Assembly (NCBI RefSeq): GCF_000381025.1
Contig: NZ_KB905815.1
Coordinates: forward strand, 105,689-169,688
Direction of reading: 5' to 3'
DNA from: Streptomyces sulphureus DSM 40104
Lineage (GTDB): Bacteria; Actinomycetota; Actinomycetes; Streptomycetales; Streptomycetaceae
Length of the DNA stretch: 64,000 bases
Shown here: positions 15,683 to 25,534 of the stretch, in pieces
How the letters are laid out: each line of letters begins with the position of its first letter
Numbering within the stretch: position 1 is the stretch's first letter
Program-made: the position numbers and the translations under genes
The notes under the pieces: model-generated
Seen by the model: the letters and a program-made list of their open reading frames with translations, nothing else
Databases searched by the model: none
Told to the model about the DNA's origin: nothing

Positions 15683-17104
15683 TCAGCCGACGGCGCCCTC
15701 CATCTGCAGCTCGATCAGCCGGTTGAGCTCCAGCGCGTACTCCATGGGCAGCTCCTTGGCGATCGGCTCGACGAAGCCGCGCACGATCATCGCCATCGCC
15801 TCGTCCTCGGTGAGACCGCGGCTCATCAGGTAGAAGAGCTGGTCGTCGCTGACCTTGGAGACGGTCGCCTCGTGGCCCATCGTGACGTCGTCCTCGCGGA
15901 CGTCGACGTACGGGTAGGTGTCGGAACGGGAGACCGTGTCGACCAGGAGGGCATCGCAGAGCACGTTCGACTTGGAGCCCTCGGCGCCCTCGGCGATCTC
16001 GATGAGGCCGCGGTAGGAGGTGCGGCCGCCGCTGCGCGCAACGGACTTGGAGACGATGTTCGACGAGGTGCGCGGCGCCATGTGGACCATCTTGGCCCCG
16101 GCGTCCTGGTGCTGGTCCTCGCCGGCGAAGGCGACCGAGAGCGTCTCGCCCTTGGCGTGCTCGCCCATGAGGTAGACGGCCGGGTACTTCATCGTCACCT
16201 TGGAGCCGAGGTTGCCGTCGACCCACTCCATCGTCGCGCCCTCGTAGGCGACCGCGCGCTTGGTGACGAGGTTGTAGACGTTGTTCGACCAGTTCTGGAT
16301 CGTCGTGTAGCGGCAGCGGCCGCCCTTCTTGACGATGATCTCCACGACCGCCGAGTGCAGGGAGTCCGAGTTGTAGATCGGCGCGGTGCAGCCCTCGACG
16401 TAGTGCACGTATGCGTTCTCGTCGACGATGATGAGCGTCCGCTCGAACTGGCCCATGTTCTCGGTGTTGATCCGGAAGTACGCCTGGAGCGGGATGTCCA
16501 CGTGGACGCCCGGCGGGACGTAGATGAAGGAACCACCGGACCAGACCGCGGTGTTGAGCGCGGCGAACTTGTTGTCGCCGGCCGGGATCACGGTGCCGAA
16601 GTGCTCCTTGAAGATCTCCGGGTGCTCGCGCAGCGCGGTGTCGGTGTCGAGGAAGAGGACGCCCTGCTTCTCCAGGTCCTCGCGGATCTGGTGGTACACG
16701 ACCTCGGACTCGTACTGCGCGGCGACGCCCGCGACGAGGCGCTGCTTCTCCGCCTCGGGGATGCCGAGCCTGTCGTAGGTGTTCTTGATGTCCTCGGGAA
16801 GGTCTTCCCAGGTCTGCGCCTGCTGCTCGGTGGAGCGGACGAAGTACTTGATGTTGTCGAAGTCGATGCCGGAGAGGTCGGAGCCCCAGTTCGGCATGGG
16901 CTTCTTCTCGAAGAGCCGGTGGCCCTTGAGGCGCAGCTTCAGCATCCAGTCGGGCTCGTTCTTCTTGCCCGAGATGTCGCGGACGACCTCCTCGGAGAGT
17001 CCGCGCTTGGCGGCGGCGCCGGCCGCGTCGGAGTCGGCCCAGCCGTACTCGTAATTGCCCAGCCCTTCGAGTTCGGGGTGGGCAGTCTCCGTAGGAGAAG
17101 TCAT
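15683..17104 (-). CDS. sufB: SufB Fe-S scaffold subunit
   Basis: A 473-residue core scaffold subunit on which nascent Fe-S clusters form with SufC and SufD. Recognisable motifs are [20 protein letters not shown] near residue 48, [17 protein letters not shown], and [14 protein letters not shown] with a conserved Cys. The C-terminal [21 protein letters not shown] is also clear. The ATG overlaps the sufR TGA (ATGA), so repressor and scaffold are co-translated. Length matches other streptomycete SufB proteins. Confidence 0.97.
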   Translation of the reverse strand: MTSPTETAHPELEGLGNYEYGWADSDAAGAAAKRGLSEEVVRDISGKKNEPDWMLKLRLKGHRLFEKKPMPNWGSDLSGIDFDNIKYFVRSTEQQAQTWEDLPEDIKNTYDRLGIPEAEKQRLVAGVAAQYESEVVYHQIREDLEKQGVLFLDTDTALREHPEIFKEHFGTVIPAGDNKFAALNTAVWSGGSFIYVPPGVHVDIPLQAYFRINTENMGQFERTLIIVDENAYVHYVEGCTAPIYNSDSLHSAVVEIIVKKGGRCRYTTIQNWSNNVYNLVTKRAVAYEGATMEWVDGNLGSKVTMKYPAVYLMGEHAKGETLSVAFAGEDQHQDAGAKMVHMAPRTSSNIVSKSVARSGGRTSYRGLIEIAEGAEGSKSNVLCDALLVDTVSRSDTYPYVDVREDDVTMGHEATVSKVSDDQLFYLMSRGLTEDEAMAMIVRGFVEPIAKELPMEYALELNRLIELQMEGAVG

Positions 17105-18015
17105 GCGGGGTTCCTCCCGGCCGTGTTCACAGGTGCTGCTTCGGTGGACTTGCGGTTCTTGCGGGACGAGCCGGGGCGCCCCGGCTCTGCCGATTCTCCC
17201 GGTCTTCCGGGCTGTCGGCGGGGCGTCTGCCTCGGCGCGGTGGCTTCGGACGACGACGGATGCGACGCAGCGGAGCCCTCGCCCCGTACGCGCGGGACGA
17301 AGGTGGTGCACACCCCGTCGCCGTGCGCGATGGTGGCGAGCCGCTGCACGTGGGTGCCGAGCAGGCGGGAGAAGACCTCCGTCTCCGCCTCGCACAACTG
17401 CGGGTACTGCTCCGCCGCGTGCGCCACCGGGCAGTGGTGCTGGCAGAGCTGCTCGCCTGCGGAGGCCGGCGCCGCGCGCGCCGTTGCAGCGTACCCGTCC
17501 TCGGTGAGGGCCTCGGCGAGCGCCCGCGCCCGCTCCTCGGGCGCGGCCCGCTCGACCACGGGGCGGTACCGCTCGGCCTGCGCCTCGACGCGTGCCTTTG
17601 CGAACGAGGCGACGGCGGCCTCACCGAGCTCACCCTCGCCCGCGGTACGGGCGATCCATCGCAACGCGTCCAGCGCGAGCTGGTCGTACGCCTGGTGGAA
17701 CTCGTCCCTGCCGCAGTCGGTGAGCGCGAAGACCTTCGCCGGACGGCCGCGACCGCGGGCGCCGTACACCCGCTGTTCGCGCGGCTCCACCACACCCTCA
17801 CCCGCGAGGGCGTCCAGGTGTCGGCGGACGGCTGCCTGGGTGAGCCCGAGCCGCTCGGCGAGCTCGGCCGCGGTCGACGGACCGTGGTCGAGGATCGACC
17901 TGGCGACCCTGTTCCTCGTGCCCTGCTGCTCTTCGGAGGCGCCGGGCAGCGCCGAGCGCGCGGCGGCCTGCTCGGCCCGCGCGCCCTGCCTCTGTCCTTC
18001 GCCCGTCTTTTTCAC
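17101..18015 (-). CDS. sufR: SufR, Fe-S-sensing repressor of the suf operon
   Basis: A 304-residue ArsR/DeoR-like winged-helix regulator. The DNA-binding domain is [38 protein letters not shown]. The C-terminal cluster-binding Cys residues appear as [24 protein letters not shown], fitting the C-x12-C-x13-C-like pattern of actinobacterial SufR. A basic, Pro-rich tail follows and is probably disordered. GTG at 18015 gives the usual KKTGEG-type start; it lacks a ribosome site and sits 6 nt after a -10-like box, so it may be leaderless. It is the first gene of the operon and divergent from an ABC exporter. Confidence 0.93.
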   Translation of the reverse strand: MKKTGEGQRQGARAEQAAARSALPGASEEQQGTRNRVARSILDHGPSTAAELAERLGLTQAAVRRHLDALAGEGVVEPREQRVYGARGRGRPAKVFALTDCGRDEFHQAYDQLALDALRWIARTAGEGELGEAAVASFAKARVEAQAERYRPVVERAAPEERARALAEALTEDGYAATARAAPASAGEQLCQHHCPVAHAAEQYPQLCEAETEVFSRLLGTHVQRLATIAHGDGVCTTFVPRVRGEGSAASHPSSSEATAPRQTPRRQPGRPGESAEPGRPGSSRKNRKSTEAAPVNTAGRNPA

Positions 18016-18021
18016 AACGCC

Positions 18022-18051
18022 ATTGTTGCTTAATTCGCGGGAGCCGAGCAA
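18022..18051 (-). promoter_or_regulatory. predicted sufR promoter with overlapping dyad
   Basis: On the minus strand TTGCTC (18051-18046), an 18-bp spacer and AACAAT (18027-18022) are followed 6 nt later by the GTG start. A CAAC-N6-GTTG inverted repeat at 18015-18028 covers the -10 box and the start, a plausible autorepression site. It does not match the mycobacterial SufR site I know, so the operator call is tentative. Confidence 0.45.
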
Positions 18052-18168
18052 GCGCACTCCGTGACCAGCCACAATGGGCTGCATCACGTAAGGCGAACCT
18101 CAGTAACTCTCTGTCATTTCCGCTGCCTTGACGTCACCGCGCCGACTCGGCGCCGCCCGCCGGACGGG

Positions 18169-18191
18169 CTGTCGGTGTCCCTCCTTAGACT
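18169..18191 (+). promoter_or_regulatory. DNA-damage type (PafBC/RecA-NDp-like) promoter of ABC exporter
   Basis: CTGTCGGTG (18169-18177), then exactly 8 nt, then TAGACT (18186-18191), then 7 nt to the ATG at 18199. The layout TTGTCRGTG-N8-TANNNT is the mycobacterial RecA-independent damage promoter recognised with PafBC. Eight of nine positions of the upstream element match. Confidence 0.55.
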
Positions 18192-18198
18192 GCACCGC

Positions 18199-19137
18199 AT
18201 GCAGAGTTCAGCGGCCCCGGAAGCGGCCGTCGACGTCGCGGGGCTGGTGAAGCGGTACGCCGGCAAGACGGCCGTCGACGGGCTCGACCTCAAGGTCGCA
18301 CGCGGCAGCGTCACCGCCTTCCTCGGTCCCAACGGCGCCGGCAAGACCACCACGATCGAGACGTGCGAGGGCTACCGCGCCCCCGACGCCGGACGCGTAC
18401 GCGTGCTCGGCCTCGACCCCCGGCAGGACGCGGCCGCGCTCCGCCCGCGTGTCGGCGTGATGCTGCAGAGCGGCGGCGTCTACCCGACGGCGCGCGCCGA
18501 GGAGTCGCTCCGCCACATGGCCTCGCTCCATGCGAACCCGCTCGATGTCGGCGAACTCGTCGCGCTGCTCGGTCTCGACACCTGCGGCCGCACGCCGTAC
18601 CGCCGGCTCTCCGGCGGACAGCAGCAGCGGCTCGCGCTGGCGCTCGCGCTCGTCGGCCGCCCCGAGCTGGTCTTTCTCGACGAGCCCACCGCCGGCCTCG
18701 ATCCGCAGGCGCGCAGGGCCACGTGGGACCTCGTGCGACGGCTGCGCACCGACGGGGTCACCGTCGTCCTCACCACGCACGCGATGGACGAGGCCGAGGA
18801 GCTCGCCGACCGCGTCTCCATCGTCGACGACGGCCGGGTCATCGCCGAGGGCACCCCGGAGGAGTTGTGCAGAGGCGGCGCGGAGAACACGCTGCGGTTC
18901 GCCGGGCGCCCCGGGCTCGATCTGGAGTCGCTCCTCAAGGCGCTCCCCGACGGCAGCGCCGCCGTCGAACTCTCCCCCGGCAGCTACCGGCTGACCGGCA
19001 CCGTCGACCCGCAACTCCTCGCCACCGTCACCTCGTGGTGCGCGCAGAACGGCGTCCTCGCCGACCGGATCGCGGTGGAACGGCGCACCCTCGAAGACGT
19101 CTTCCTGGAGCTGACAGGTAAGGAGCTGCGCCCATGA
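18199..19137 (+). CDS. ABC exporter ATP-binding protein (DrrA/CcmA-like)
   Basis: A 312-residue ATPase of the multidrug/antibiotic-export class. Walker A is GPNGAGKTTTIETCEGY, signature LSGGQQQRLALALAL, Walker B LVFLDEPTAGLD, H-loop VLTTHAMDEAEELADRV. The C-terminal 90 residues form the regulatory domain typical of DrrA-type proteins. The ATG is 7 nt after a -10 box and no ribosome site is present, implying a leaderless mRNA. It overlaps its permease by ATGA. Substrate unknown. Confidence 0.93.
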   Translation: MQSSAAPEAAVDVAGLVKRYAGKTAVDGLDLKVARGSVTAFLGPNGAGKTTTIETCEGYRAPDAGRVRVLGLDPRQDAAALRPRVGVMLQSGGVYPTARAEESLRHMASLHANPLDVGELVALLGLDTCGRTPYRRLSGGQQQRLALALALVGRPELVFLDEPTAGLDPQARRATWDLVRRLRTDGVTVVLTTHAMDEAEELADRVSIVDDGRVIAEGTPEELCRGGAENTLRFAGRPGLDLESLLKALPDGSAAVELSPGSYRLTGTVDPQLLATVTSWCAQNGVLADRIAVERRTLEDVFLELTGKELRP

Positions 19138-19913
19138 GCTCCGGCACCTTCACCCCCGCCCCCGGTGCGGCACCGCTTCCGCGGATGGTCGCCGCCCACG
19201 CCGGCCTGGAGCTCCGCACCCTCCTGCGCAACGGCGAGCAACTGCTGCTCACCGTGGTCATCCCGACGCTGCTGCTCGTCCTCTTCAGCGCCGTCGACAT
19301 CGTCGACACGGGCGCGGGCGCCCGTGTCGACTTCCTCGCGCCCGGCATCCTCGCGCTCGCCGTCCTCTCCACCGCGTTCACCGGCCAGGCGATCGGCACG
19401 GGGTTCGAGCGGAGGTACGGCGTCCTCAAGCGGCTCGGCGCCTCGCCGCTGCCGCGCTCGGGGCTGCTCGCCGCGAAGACCTGCGCCGTCCTCGTCGTCG
19501 AGCTCCTCCAAGTGGTGCTGCTGGCCGTCGTCGCGCTGGCGCTCGGCTGGTCGCCGGCGGGGCTGTCGGCCTCCGGTGTGGCGACGGCCGTCCTGCTGCT
19601 CCTCCTGGGGACGGCGGCCTTCTCCTCGCTCGGACTGCTGATGGCGGGGACGCTCCGCGCGGAGGCGACACTCGCCGGGGCCAACCTCGTCTTCCTGCTG
19701 CTGCTCGTCGGCGGCGGGGTCATCGTTCCGTTGGAGCGGTTCCCCGGCGGCGTCGGCGGCGTGCTGGAGCTGCTTCCCGTGTCGGCGCTCTCGGACGGGT
19801 TGCGGGACGTCCTGCAGTCCGGTGCCGGGAGCGCGTGGCCGCAACTGCTGGTGCTCGCCGTCTGGACGGTGGTCGGCTCGGCTGCGGCGGCGCGGTTCTT
19901 CAAGTGGGAGTGA
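19134..19913 (+). CDS. ABC-2 type exporter permease
   Basis: A 259-residue membrane subunit with about six hydrophobic segments (among them LLLTVVIPTLLLVLFSAV, ILALAVLSTAFTGQAIG, AVLVVELLQVVLLAVVALAL, ATAVLLLLLGTAAFSSLG) and the ABC-2 motif FERRYGVLKRLGASPLPR. It pairs with the preceding ATPase through a 4-bp ATGA overlap. Family members export drugs, antibiotics or lipids; the cargo here cannot be told. A ctaA gene follows 115 bp later under its own promoter. Confidence 0.92.
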   Translation: MSSGTFTPAPGAAPLPRMVAAHAGLELRTLLRNGEQLLLTVVIPTLLLVLFSAVDIVDTGAGARVDFLAPGILALAVLSTAFTGQAIGTGFERRYGVLKRLGASPLPRSGLLAAKTCAVLVVELLQVVLLAVVALALGWSPAGLSASGVATAVLLLLLGTAAFSSLGLLMAGTLRAEATLAGANLVFLLLLVGGGVIVPLERFPGGVGGVLELLPVSALSDGLRDVLQSGAGSAWPQLLVLAVWTVVGSAAAARFFKWE

Positions 19914-20015
19914 CGCCGGGCCGGCGAGGAACCCAACGCGCCCTCAGCGGGGCGCAGTTCGCCGTTCTGCGCGGAGCTCGGCGCCCCCTCGTGAAAGTTC
20001 GCACAAGCGGGTGCT

Positions 20016-20021
20016 TACGAT
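20016..20021 (+). promoter_or_regulatory. -10 box of leaderless ctaA
   Basis: TACGAT ends 7 nt before the GTG start of ctaA, placing the transcription start on or beside the start codon. No convincing -35 hexamer is seen. Confidence 0.5.
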
Positions 20022-20028
20022 AGGCCCC

Positions 20029-21042
20029 GTGCCGAATCTGCTCGAAGTCGTACGCAACCCGATCGCGTACATCGCCGCCCGCTGGACCCCGACCCAGCGG
20101 ACCCTCCAGCGGGCCAGCTTCACCGCGCTCGCCGTCTCCGTACTGATCGTGGTGACGGGCGGCGCCGTGCGCCTCACCGGCTCCGGGCTGGGGTGCGAAA
20201 CCTGGCCCAAGTGCAGCTCCGAAAGCCTCGTCGCCACCTCGGAGATGGGCATCCACGGAGCGATCGAGTTCGGCAACCGCATGCTCACCTGGGTGCTGAG
20301 CGCGGCCGTCGGCTGGACGATCGTCACCGCGAGGGCGGCGAAGCCGCGGCGCCGCGGGCTGACGAGGCTCGCATGGTCGCAGTTCTGGCTCGTGATGGCG
20401 AACGGCGTGATCGGCGGCGTCACCGTCCTCACCGAGCTGAACCCGTACACTGTCGCCGGCCATTTCCTCCTCGCCAGCGCCCTGTTGACGGTCACCACGC
20501 TCACCTGGCTCCGCGCCCGCGAGGGCGACGAAGGGCCGCGCCCGCTCGTCGGGACACCGATAAAGCGGCTGGCCTGGGTGCTTGCGGGGTTCACCGTCGC
20601 GCTCCTCGTCGTCGGCACCACCGTGACCGGCTCGGGGCCGCACGCCGGCGACAGCAGCGACGTCCCGCGGATGCCGATCGACTGGGAGTCCGTCGCCCAG
20701 CTCCACTCGGCGCTCGCCTGGGTGGTGGTGGCGCTCGGCCTCGTCGTCTGGCTGCTGCTGCGCCTCGTCGACGCACCCGCCGGGCCCCGCGCGCGTACCC
20801 GCGAACTGCTGCTCGTCTTCGTGGCGCAGGGCGTCATCGGGTACGTGCAGTACTTCACCGACCTCCCCGAAGTCCTCGTCGCGCTCCACCTGCTGGGCTC
20901 GACGCTGGCATGGGTGGCCGTGCTCCGGCTGCTCCTCTCGGTGCGCGAGCGCGGGCTGCCGCCCGTACGGGAGGCGGGCGCGCGTCCGGCCGTCCCCGGA
21001 CCGGCGGAGCCCGAGTCCGAGGCGGTCGCCGCAGGCCGCTGA
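20029..21042 (+). CDS. ctaA: haem A synthase CtaA (COX15 family)
   Basis: A 337-residue polytopic membrane protein that oxidises the haem O methyl group to formyl, giving haem A for the aa3 cytochrome oxidase. About eight membrane helices are present. The repeated motifs are VTGGAVRLTGSGLGCETWPKC (Cys pair) and VVGTTVTGSGPHAGD, with haem-liganding histidines in MGIHGAIEFGNRM, VAGHFLLASA, QLHSALAWV and VALHLLGST. The GTG follows a -10 box by 7 nt. Partner ctaB lies 517 bp further on, in opposite orientation. Confidence 0.95.
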   Translation: MPNLLEVVRNPIAYIAARWTPTQRTLQRASFTALAVSVLIVVTGGAVRLTGSGLGCETWPKCSSESLVATSEMGIHGAIEFGNRMLTWVLSAAVGWTIVTARAAKPRRRGLTRLAWSQFWLVMANGVIGGVTVLTELNPYTVAGHFLLASALLTVTTLTWLRAREGDEGPRPLVGTPIKRLAWVLAGFTVALLVVGTTVTGSGPHAGDSSDVPRMPIDWESVAQLHSALAWVVVALGLVVWLLLRLVDAPAGPRARTRELLLVFVAQGVIGYVQYFTDLPEVLVALHLLGSTLAWVAVLRLLLSVRERGLPPVREAGARPAVPGPAEPESEAVAAGR

Positions 21043-21053
21043 GCGTCCCGCCG

Positions 21054-21090
21054 CTCCCCCTGCCCGACTCCGGTCGGTGCAGGGGGAGTT
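21054..21090 (+). terminator. terminator after ctaA
   Basis: A near-perfect 15-bp stem (CTCCCCCTGCCCGAC and its complement with one bulged base) closes a TCCG tetraloop 12 nt after the ctaA stop. It is followed by TT. Confidence 0.85.
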
Positions 21091-21147
21091 GTGTGTGGCC
21101 TGCGTCTCGGGCCGCTCGCGGCTGTCGCACGGGGTTGTACCCGCCGG

Positions 21148-21153
21148 TAGCAT
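21148..21153 (+). promoter_or_regulatory. -10 box of leaderless 104-residue gene
   Basis: TAGCAT ends exactly 7 nt before the ATG at 21161; no ribosome site is present between them. Confidence 0.5.
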
Positions 21154-21160
21154 CGGCGCC

Positions 21161-21475
21161 ATGGCAGACAGCAGCAAGCAGGCGGCCCGGCTCGCCAAGC
21201 AGATCACCGCGTTCTCCTCGGCCCACGGCGGGGCCGAAGGCCAGATCGCCTATGTCGGCGAGGTCGGCTCCCGCATCGTCCTCGTCGGCTCCGACGGCAC
21301 CTGGGGGGACCTGATGGCGCCCTCGCAGCAGATCGCCCAGGAGGCGGCCGAGCAGGCGGGGATCACCGTCAACGAGCAGTACGACGGCGAGATGGCAGCG
21401 AAGACGCGGACCGGCCCGTACGAGTGGAGCCGGATGGCCGGCATCCAGCTCGGCGGCGGCAAGGCCGCAGCCTGA
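21161..21475 (+). CDS. conserved hypothetical protein, 104 residues
   Basis: A small soluble protein without signal peptide, membrane segment or metal motif. It begins MADSSKQAARLAKQITAF, then GSRIVLVGSDGTWGDLMAPS and a helical AQEAAEQAGI segment, ending EWSRMAGIQLGGGKAAA. The alternation of helix and short strands suggests a compact alpha/beta fold. It lies between the two haem A genes and is bounded by strong terminators on both sides, so it is monocistronic. A tie to cytochrome oxidase biogenesis is only suggested by position. I do not recognise a named family. Confidence 0.8.
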   Translation: MADSSKQAARLAKQITAFSSAHGGAEGQIAYVGEVGSRIVLVGSDGTWGDLMAPSQQIAQEAAEQAGITVNEQYDGEMAAKTRTGPYEWSRMAGIQLGGGKAAA

Positions 21476-21503
21476 ACTCCCGTACGCACGGCGGGAGATG
21501 ACG

Positions 21504-21552
21504 CAACGCCTCGGGCGCGTGACCGGTCGGCGGTCACTCGCCCGAGGCGTTG
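21504..21552. terminator. very strong bidirectional terminator between the 104-residue gene and ctaB
   Basis: A 14-bp outer stem (CAACGCCTCGGGCG) and a 7-bp inner stem (GTGACCG) with one C.T mismatch and a GTCGG loop make about 21 bp of pairing. It lies between convergent genes. Confidence 0.85.
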
Positions 21553-21559
21553 ACGGCGC

Positions 21560-22501
21560 TCAGTGCAGGAACGGGTCGATGGCGACGGCGAGGAAGAGCA
21601 CGGAGACGTACGTGATCGACCAGTGGAAGAGGCGCATCTCCTTGAGCTTCGCTCCGGTGAGCCCGGCCCGGGCGCGCGAGCGAAGAGCGTGCGCCTCCCA
21701 GAGCCACAACCCGCCGGCGACGACGGCCACGGCGGGGTAGAACCACCCGACGTAGCCGAGCGGCCAGAGCAGCAGCGAGACGGCGACCATGATCCAGCTA
21801 TAGATGACGATCTGCTTCGCCACCACGACGTTCCCCGCGACGACGGGCAGCATCGGAACACCGACGCGCTCGTAGTCCTCCTTCACCCGCATCGAGAGCG
21901 GCCAGTAGTGCGGAGGCGTCCAGAAGAACATGACGAGGAAGAGGACGACGGCGGCCCAACTCACCTCGTCCCGCACGGCGGACCAGCCGATGAAGACCGG
22001 CAGACAGCCCGCGATCCCGCCCCAGACGATGTTCTGCGAGGTGCGCCGCTTCAGCAGCATCGTGTACACGACGACGTAGAAGAGGAGCGCGCTCAGCGAG
22101 AGCGCAGCAGAGAGCCAGTTGACGAGGAGGCCGAACCAGAGGGTGGAGACGACCGCGAGCGCGAGCCCGAAGACGAGCCCTTCCCAGGGCTTGACGACAC
22201 CGGTGACGAGGGGACGGTTCTCGGTCCTGTGCATCAGGGCGTCGATGTCCCGATCGATGTACATGTTCAGCGCGTTGGCGCCGCCGGCCGAGAGGTAGCC
22301 ACCGACACAGGTGATCAGCACGAGCCAGAGGTCGGGGACGCCTTGTGCCGCGAGGAACATCACCGGAACCGTCGTCATCAACAGCAGTTCGATGATGCGC
22401 GGCTTGGTGAGGGCGAGGAACGCCTTGGGTCGGGTTCCGCGCGGCCGGTGCGCCGCTTCGCCCTCGCGCACCCCCGCAGTTCGGGATTGGACGGCCGTCA
22501 C
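21560..22501 (-). CDS. ctaB: protohaem IX farnesyltransferase CtaB (haem O synthase)
   Basis: A 313-residue UbiA-family membrane prenyltransferase that adds a farnesyl group to haem B, the step before CtaA. It shows the first Asp-rich motif [18 protein letters not shown], the second conserved region [17 protein letters not shown], and [19 protein letters not shown] typical of CtaB/COX10. Nine or so membrane helices are evident. GTG at 22501 is chosen because AGGGG precedes it by about 6 nt and it gives the usual short N-terminus before [16 protein letters not shown]. Confidence 0.96.
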   Translation of the reverse strand: MTAVQSRTAGVREGEAAHRPRGTRPKAFLALTKPRIIELLLMTTVPVMFLAAQGVPDLWLVLITCVGGYLSAGGANALNMYIDRDIDALMHRTENRPLVTGVVKPWEGLVFGLALAVVSTLWFGLLVNWLSAALSLSALLFYVVVYTMLLKRRTSQNIVWGGIAGCLPVFIGWSAVRDEVSWAAVVLFLVMFFWTPPHYWPLSMRVKEDYERVGVPMLPVVAGNVVVAKQIVIYSWIMVAVSLLLWPLGYVGWFYPAVAVVAGGLWLWEAHALRSRARAGLTGAKLKEMRLFHWSITYVSVLFLAVAIDPFLH

Positions 22502-22930
22502 GTACACCCCTGATCGCCTCATGAATCCGCGAGCCCGGGACAGTCGAGGTGAACCCCCGTGAGAGCTCGCGCGTACCACGCCACTTTAGACGTTGGCCAG
22601 ATGTCGCCGGCCGCGGGGGTCGCCCGTGTTGACGCCCGCAACGGCCCGGCGCACAGGGGCCCGCGAGCGGTGCGCCGACCTCCGCTTCCCGGCCCTTCGT
22701 CGCCGCGCTGCCGGCCGGCCCGCGGGAGGCTCCGCACCGCTTGCTGCCGTGCGGTCCGGAGCACGACGGCGGACGGCAGGACGTGCGAACCCCCGTGCGT
22801 GCAGCGCGAGATGCCCCGGCACGTCGACGGGGTAAGAGTGCCGCACGTCCCGCCCTCCCACTGCCATGGGGCGAGCACGACCGCCGGTTCGCTTCCACCA
22901 AGGACCATGCCGTAGGGTGGGTTTCACCGA
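22502..22930 (+). other. 429-bp intergenic region upstream of the initiator tRNA
   Basis: No gene supported. It must carry the divergent promoters of ctaB (minus) and the tRNA (plus). TAGGGT at 22913-22918 is a possible tRNA -10 box, 12 nt before the mature end, but no -35 fits. No repeat or hairpin stands out. Confidence 0.4.
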
Positions 22931-23004
22931 CGCGGGGTGGAGCAGCTCGGTAGCTCGCTGGGCTCATAACCCAGAGGTCGCAGGTTCAAATCCTGTCCCC
23001 GCTA
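22931..23004 (+). tRNA. initiator tRNA-fMet (anticodon CAT)
   Basis: A 74-nt cloverleaf with seven-base acceptor arm, anticodon loop CTCATAA and T-arm GTTCAAAT. Initiator hallmarks are present: an unpaired first position (C1 opposite T72) and three consecutive G-C pairs in the anticodon stem (GGG/CCC flanking the loop). The CCA end is not encoded. It stands alone between ctaB and tkt with its own terminator. Confidence 0.95.
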
Positions 23005-23011
23005 CTCGCAG

Positions 23012-23047
23012 GAAGGTCCCTCGGTCACAGGCCGGGGGACCTTCTTT
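23012..23047 (+). terminator. terminator after initiator tRNA
   Basis: A 9-bp stem (GAAGGTCCC/GGGACCTTC) is followed by a short T-rich tail (TTTGT), starting 8 nt after the tRNA. Confidence 0.85.
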
Positions 23048-23357
23048 GTCGTCACCACGGCGCCGCGCAGGTCCGGCCGTACGGACAAGGCCGTCGACGC
23101 GACGACATACGGGCTCTCCGCTGCGCCCGTTCAAAGAATGAGCAAACCATGGGGATCATGGGCTCGCTCGGCCTCCGCACCGCGTGACGCAGCGCGCACC
23201 GGGGAATACGGAGTGTCCGCACCGCTGTTGGCCAGGTGTCGGGTCGCGATTGTGCGAACGCTCGAAAACACGCACGTCCCGGCGGAGGTACGCTCGACAC
23301 CGCCCGGTGAGCACTGGCACCGGCCTACGATCATGTGGAGAGGAGCCCTGACGCAGG
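23048..23357 (+). other. 310-bp region upstream of transketolase
   Basis: No gene seen. TACGAT at 23324-23329 is a candidate -10 box for tkt, which would give a leader of about 20 nt containing GAGAGGAG. No matching -35 is evident. Confidence 0.4.
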
Positions 23358-25448
23358 GTGAGCAACAAGCCGACCACCACAGACCTTGAGTGGACCGAAC
23401 TGGACCAGCGGGCAGTCGACACTGTAAGGGTCCTGGCGATGGACTCCGTGCAGAAGGTCGGCAACGGCCATCCGGGCACGGCGATGAGCCTGGCGCCTGC
23501 CGCGTACCTCCTGTTCCAGAAGGTGATGCGTCACGACCCCGCCGACCCCGACTGGACGGGGCGCGACCGCTTCGTCCTCTCCGTCGGTCACACCAGCCTG
23601 ACCCTCTACATCCAGCTCTTCATGGCCGGTTACGGCCTCGAGCTCGACGACCTCAAGGCGTTCCGCACCTGGGGCAGCCGGACGCCCGGGCACCCGGAGC
23701 ACGGCCACACCGTCGGCGTGGAGACGACGACCGGCCCGCTCGGCCAGGGCGTCGCCAACGCGGTGGGCATGGCGATGGCCGCCCGCTACGAGCGCGGCCT
23801 CTTCGACCCGGAGACCCCGCAGGGCGAGTCGCCCTTCGACCACACCGTCTTCGTCGTCGCAGGGGACGGCTGCCTGGAGGAGGGCGTCTCGGCCGAGGCG
23901 TCCTCGCTCGCCGGGCACCAGAAGCTCGGCAACCTCGTGATGCTCTGGGACGACAACCACATCTCCATCGAGGGCGACACCGAGACCGCGATCTCGGAGG
24001 ACACCCTCAAGCGGTACGAGGCGTACGGCTGGCACGTTCAGCGCGTCGAGCAGCTTGCCAACGGCGACCTCGACCCGCAGGGCCTCCACGCCGCGCTGCG
24101 CGCCGCGCAGGCGGAGACGGAGCGTCCCTCGCTCATCGCGGCCCGCTCGATCATCGCCTGGCCGGCGCCGACCGCGCAGAACACCGGGGCAGCGCACGGC
24201 TCCGCACTCGGCGACGACGAGGTCGCAGCGACCAAGCGCGTCCTCGGCTTCGACACCGACAAGACCTTCCAGGTCCCGGACGAGGTCCTGTCCCACGTCC
24301 GCGAGGCGCGCGAGCGCGGCGGCGAGGCGCACGCGCTGTGGAACAAGCGCTTCGCCGAGTGGCGCTCCGCCAACCCGGAGCGCGCCGCCGAGTTCGACCG
24401 GATCGCGCGCGGCGAGCTCCCCGAGGGATGGGAGGAGGCGCTCCCGACCTTCGAGCCGGGCGAGTCCGTCGCGACCCGCAAGGCGTCGGGCAACGTCCTC
24501 AAGGCGCTCGGCCCCGTCATCCCCGAGCTGTGGGGCGGCTCTGCCGACCTCGCCGGCTCCAACAACACGACCTTCGCGAAGACTTCGTTCCTCCCCGAGG
24601 GCAACTCGCTGCCGAACGCGGACAAGTACGGCCGCACCCTCCACTTCGGCATCCGCGAGCACGCCATGGGCTCGACGATGAACGGCATCGCGCTCCACGG
24701 CAACACCCGCATCTACGGCGGAACCTTCCTCGTCTTCTCGGACTACATGCGGCCGGCCGTCCGCCTCGCGGCGCTGATGAAGCAGCCCGTCACCTACGTC
24801 TGGACGCACGACTCCATCGGCGTCGGCGAGGACGGCCCGACGCACCAGCCGATCGAGCACCTCGCCGCGCTGCGCGCCATCCCCGGCCTCAACATGGTGC
24901 GCCCGGCCGACGCCAACGAGACGGCGATCGCCTGGGGCGAGATCCTCAAGCGGCACTCGACGGCCCCCGCACCGCACGGCCTCGCACTCACCCGCCAGGG
25001 CGTGCCGACGTACCCGGCCAACGCCGAGGCGGCGAAGGGCGGTTACGTCCTCTTCGAGGCCGAGGACGCCGAGGGCCGCAGCACCATGCCGCGCGCCGTG
25101 CTCATCGGTACCGGCTCCGAGGTGCAGCTCGCCGTGGCCGCGCGGGAGGCGCTCCAGTCCGAGGGCGTGCCGACGCGCGTCGTCTCGATGCCGTCGGTCG
25201 AGTGGTTCGAGGAGCAGGACCAGGCGTACCGGGACAGCGTTCTGCCGCCCTCGGTCCGCGCCCGTGTCGCGGTGGAGGCCGCGACGGCGCTGACCTGGCA
25301 CCGTTTCGTCGGTGAGGCGGGCCGGGTGGTCTCGATCGAGCACTACGGCGCCTCGGCCGACGGCAAGCTGCTCTTCAAGGAGTTCGGCTTCACGCCCGAG
25401 GCCGTCGCGCAGGCGGCACGCGAGTCGCTCACCGCGGCCGAACGCTGA
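23358..25448 (+). CDS. tkt: transketolase
   Basis: A 696-residue thiamine-diphosphate enzyme moving two-carbon units between sugars in the non-oxidative pentose phosphate pathway. Features are [18 protein letters not shown] near the start, the ThDP-binding [14 protein letters not shown]...NLVMLWDDN region (GDG-N motif, about residues 170-200), [14 protein letters not shown] with the catalytic Glu, and [18 protein letters not shown]. Start is GTG with GAGAGGAG upstream. First gene of tkt-tal-zwf-opcA-pgl, but a terminator-like stem separates it from tal. Confidence 0.97.
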   Translation: MSNKPTTTDLEWTELDQRAVDTVRVLAMDSVQKVGNGHPGTAMSLAPAAYLLFQKVMRHDPADPDWTGRDRFVLSVGHTSLTLYIQLFMAGYGLELDDLKAFRTWGSRTPGHPEHGHTVGVETTTGPLGQGVANAVGMAMAARYERGLFDPETPQGESPFDHTVFVVAGDGCLEEGVSAEASSLAGHQKLGNLVMLWDDNHISIEGDTETAISEDTLKRYEAYGWHVQRVEQLANGDLDPQGLHAALRAAQAETERPSLIAARSIIAWPAPTAQNTGAAHGSALGDDEVAATKRVLGFDTDKTFQVPDEVLSHVREARERGGEAHALWNKRFAEWRSANPERAAEFDRIARGELPEGWEEALPTFEPGESVATRKASGNVLKALGPVIPELWGGSADLAGSNNTTFAKTSFLPEGNSLPNADKYGRTLHFGIREHAMGSTMNGIALHGNTRIYGGTFLVFSDYMRPAVRLAALMKQPVTYVWTHDSIGVGEDGPTHQPIEHLAALRAIPGLNMVRPADANETAIAWGEILKRHSTAPAPHGLALTRQGVPTYPANAEAAKGGYVLFEAEDAEGRSTMPRAVLIGTGSEVQLAVAAREALQSEGVPTRVVSMPSVEWFEEQDQAYRDSVLPPSVRARVAVEAATALTWHRFVGEAGRVVSIEHYGASADGKLLFKEFGFTPEAVAQAARESLTAAER

Positions 25449-25452
25449 CCGC

Positions 25453-25483
25453 GGTCGGGGCGGCGCCTGGAGCCGCCCCGACC
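25453..25483 (+). terminator. stem-loop between tkt and tal
   Basis: A 12-bp perfect stem (GGTCGGGGCGGC and complement) with a 7-nt loop begins 5 nt after the tkt stop. No U-tract. It may lower read-through into tal-zwf-opcA-pgl. Confidence 0.75.
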
Positions 25484-25534
25484 GACCGTCCCCGACAGCT
25501 TTTGAACAGCTCCGACAAGCACAGGAGACCTCCC

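Noticed and set aside
22559..22915. Open frames in the region before the initiator tRNA
   Set aside because: Arg/Pro/Ala-rich translations typical of non-coding high G+C DNA, without ribosome sites.
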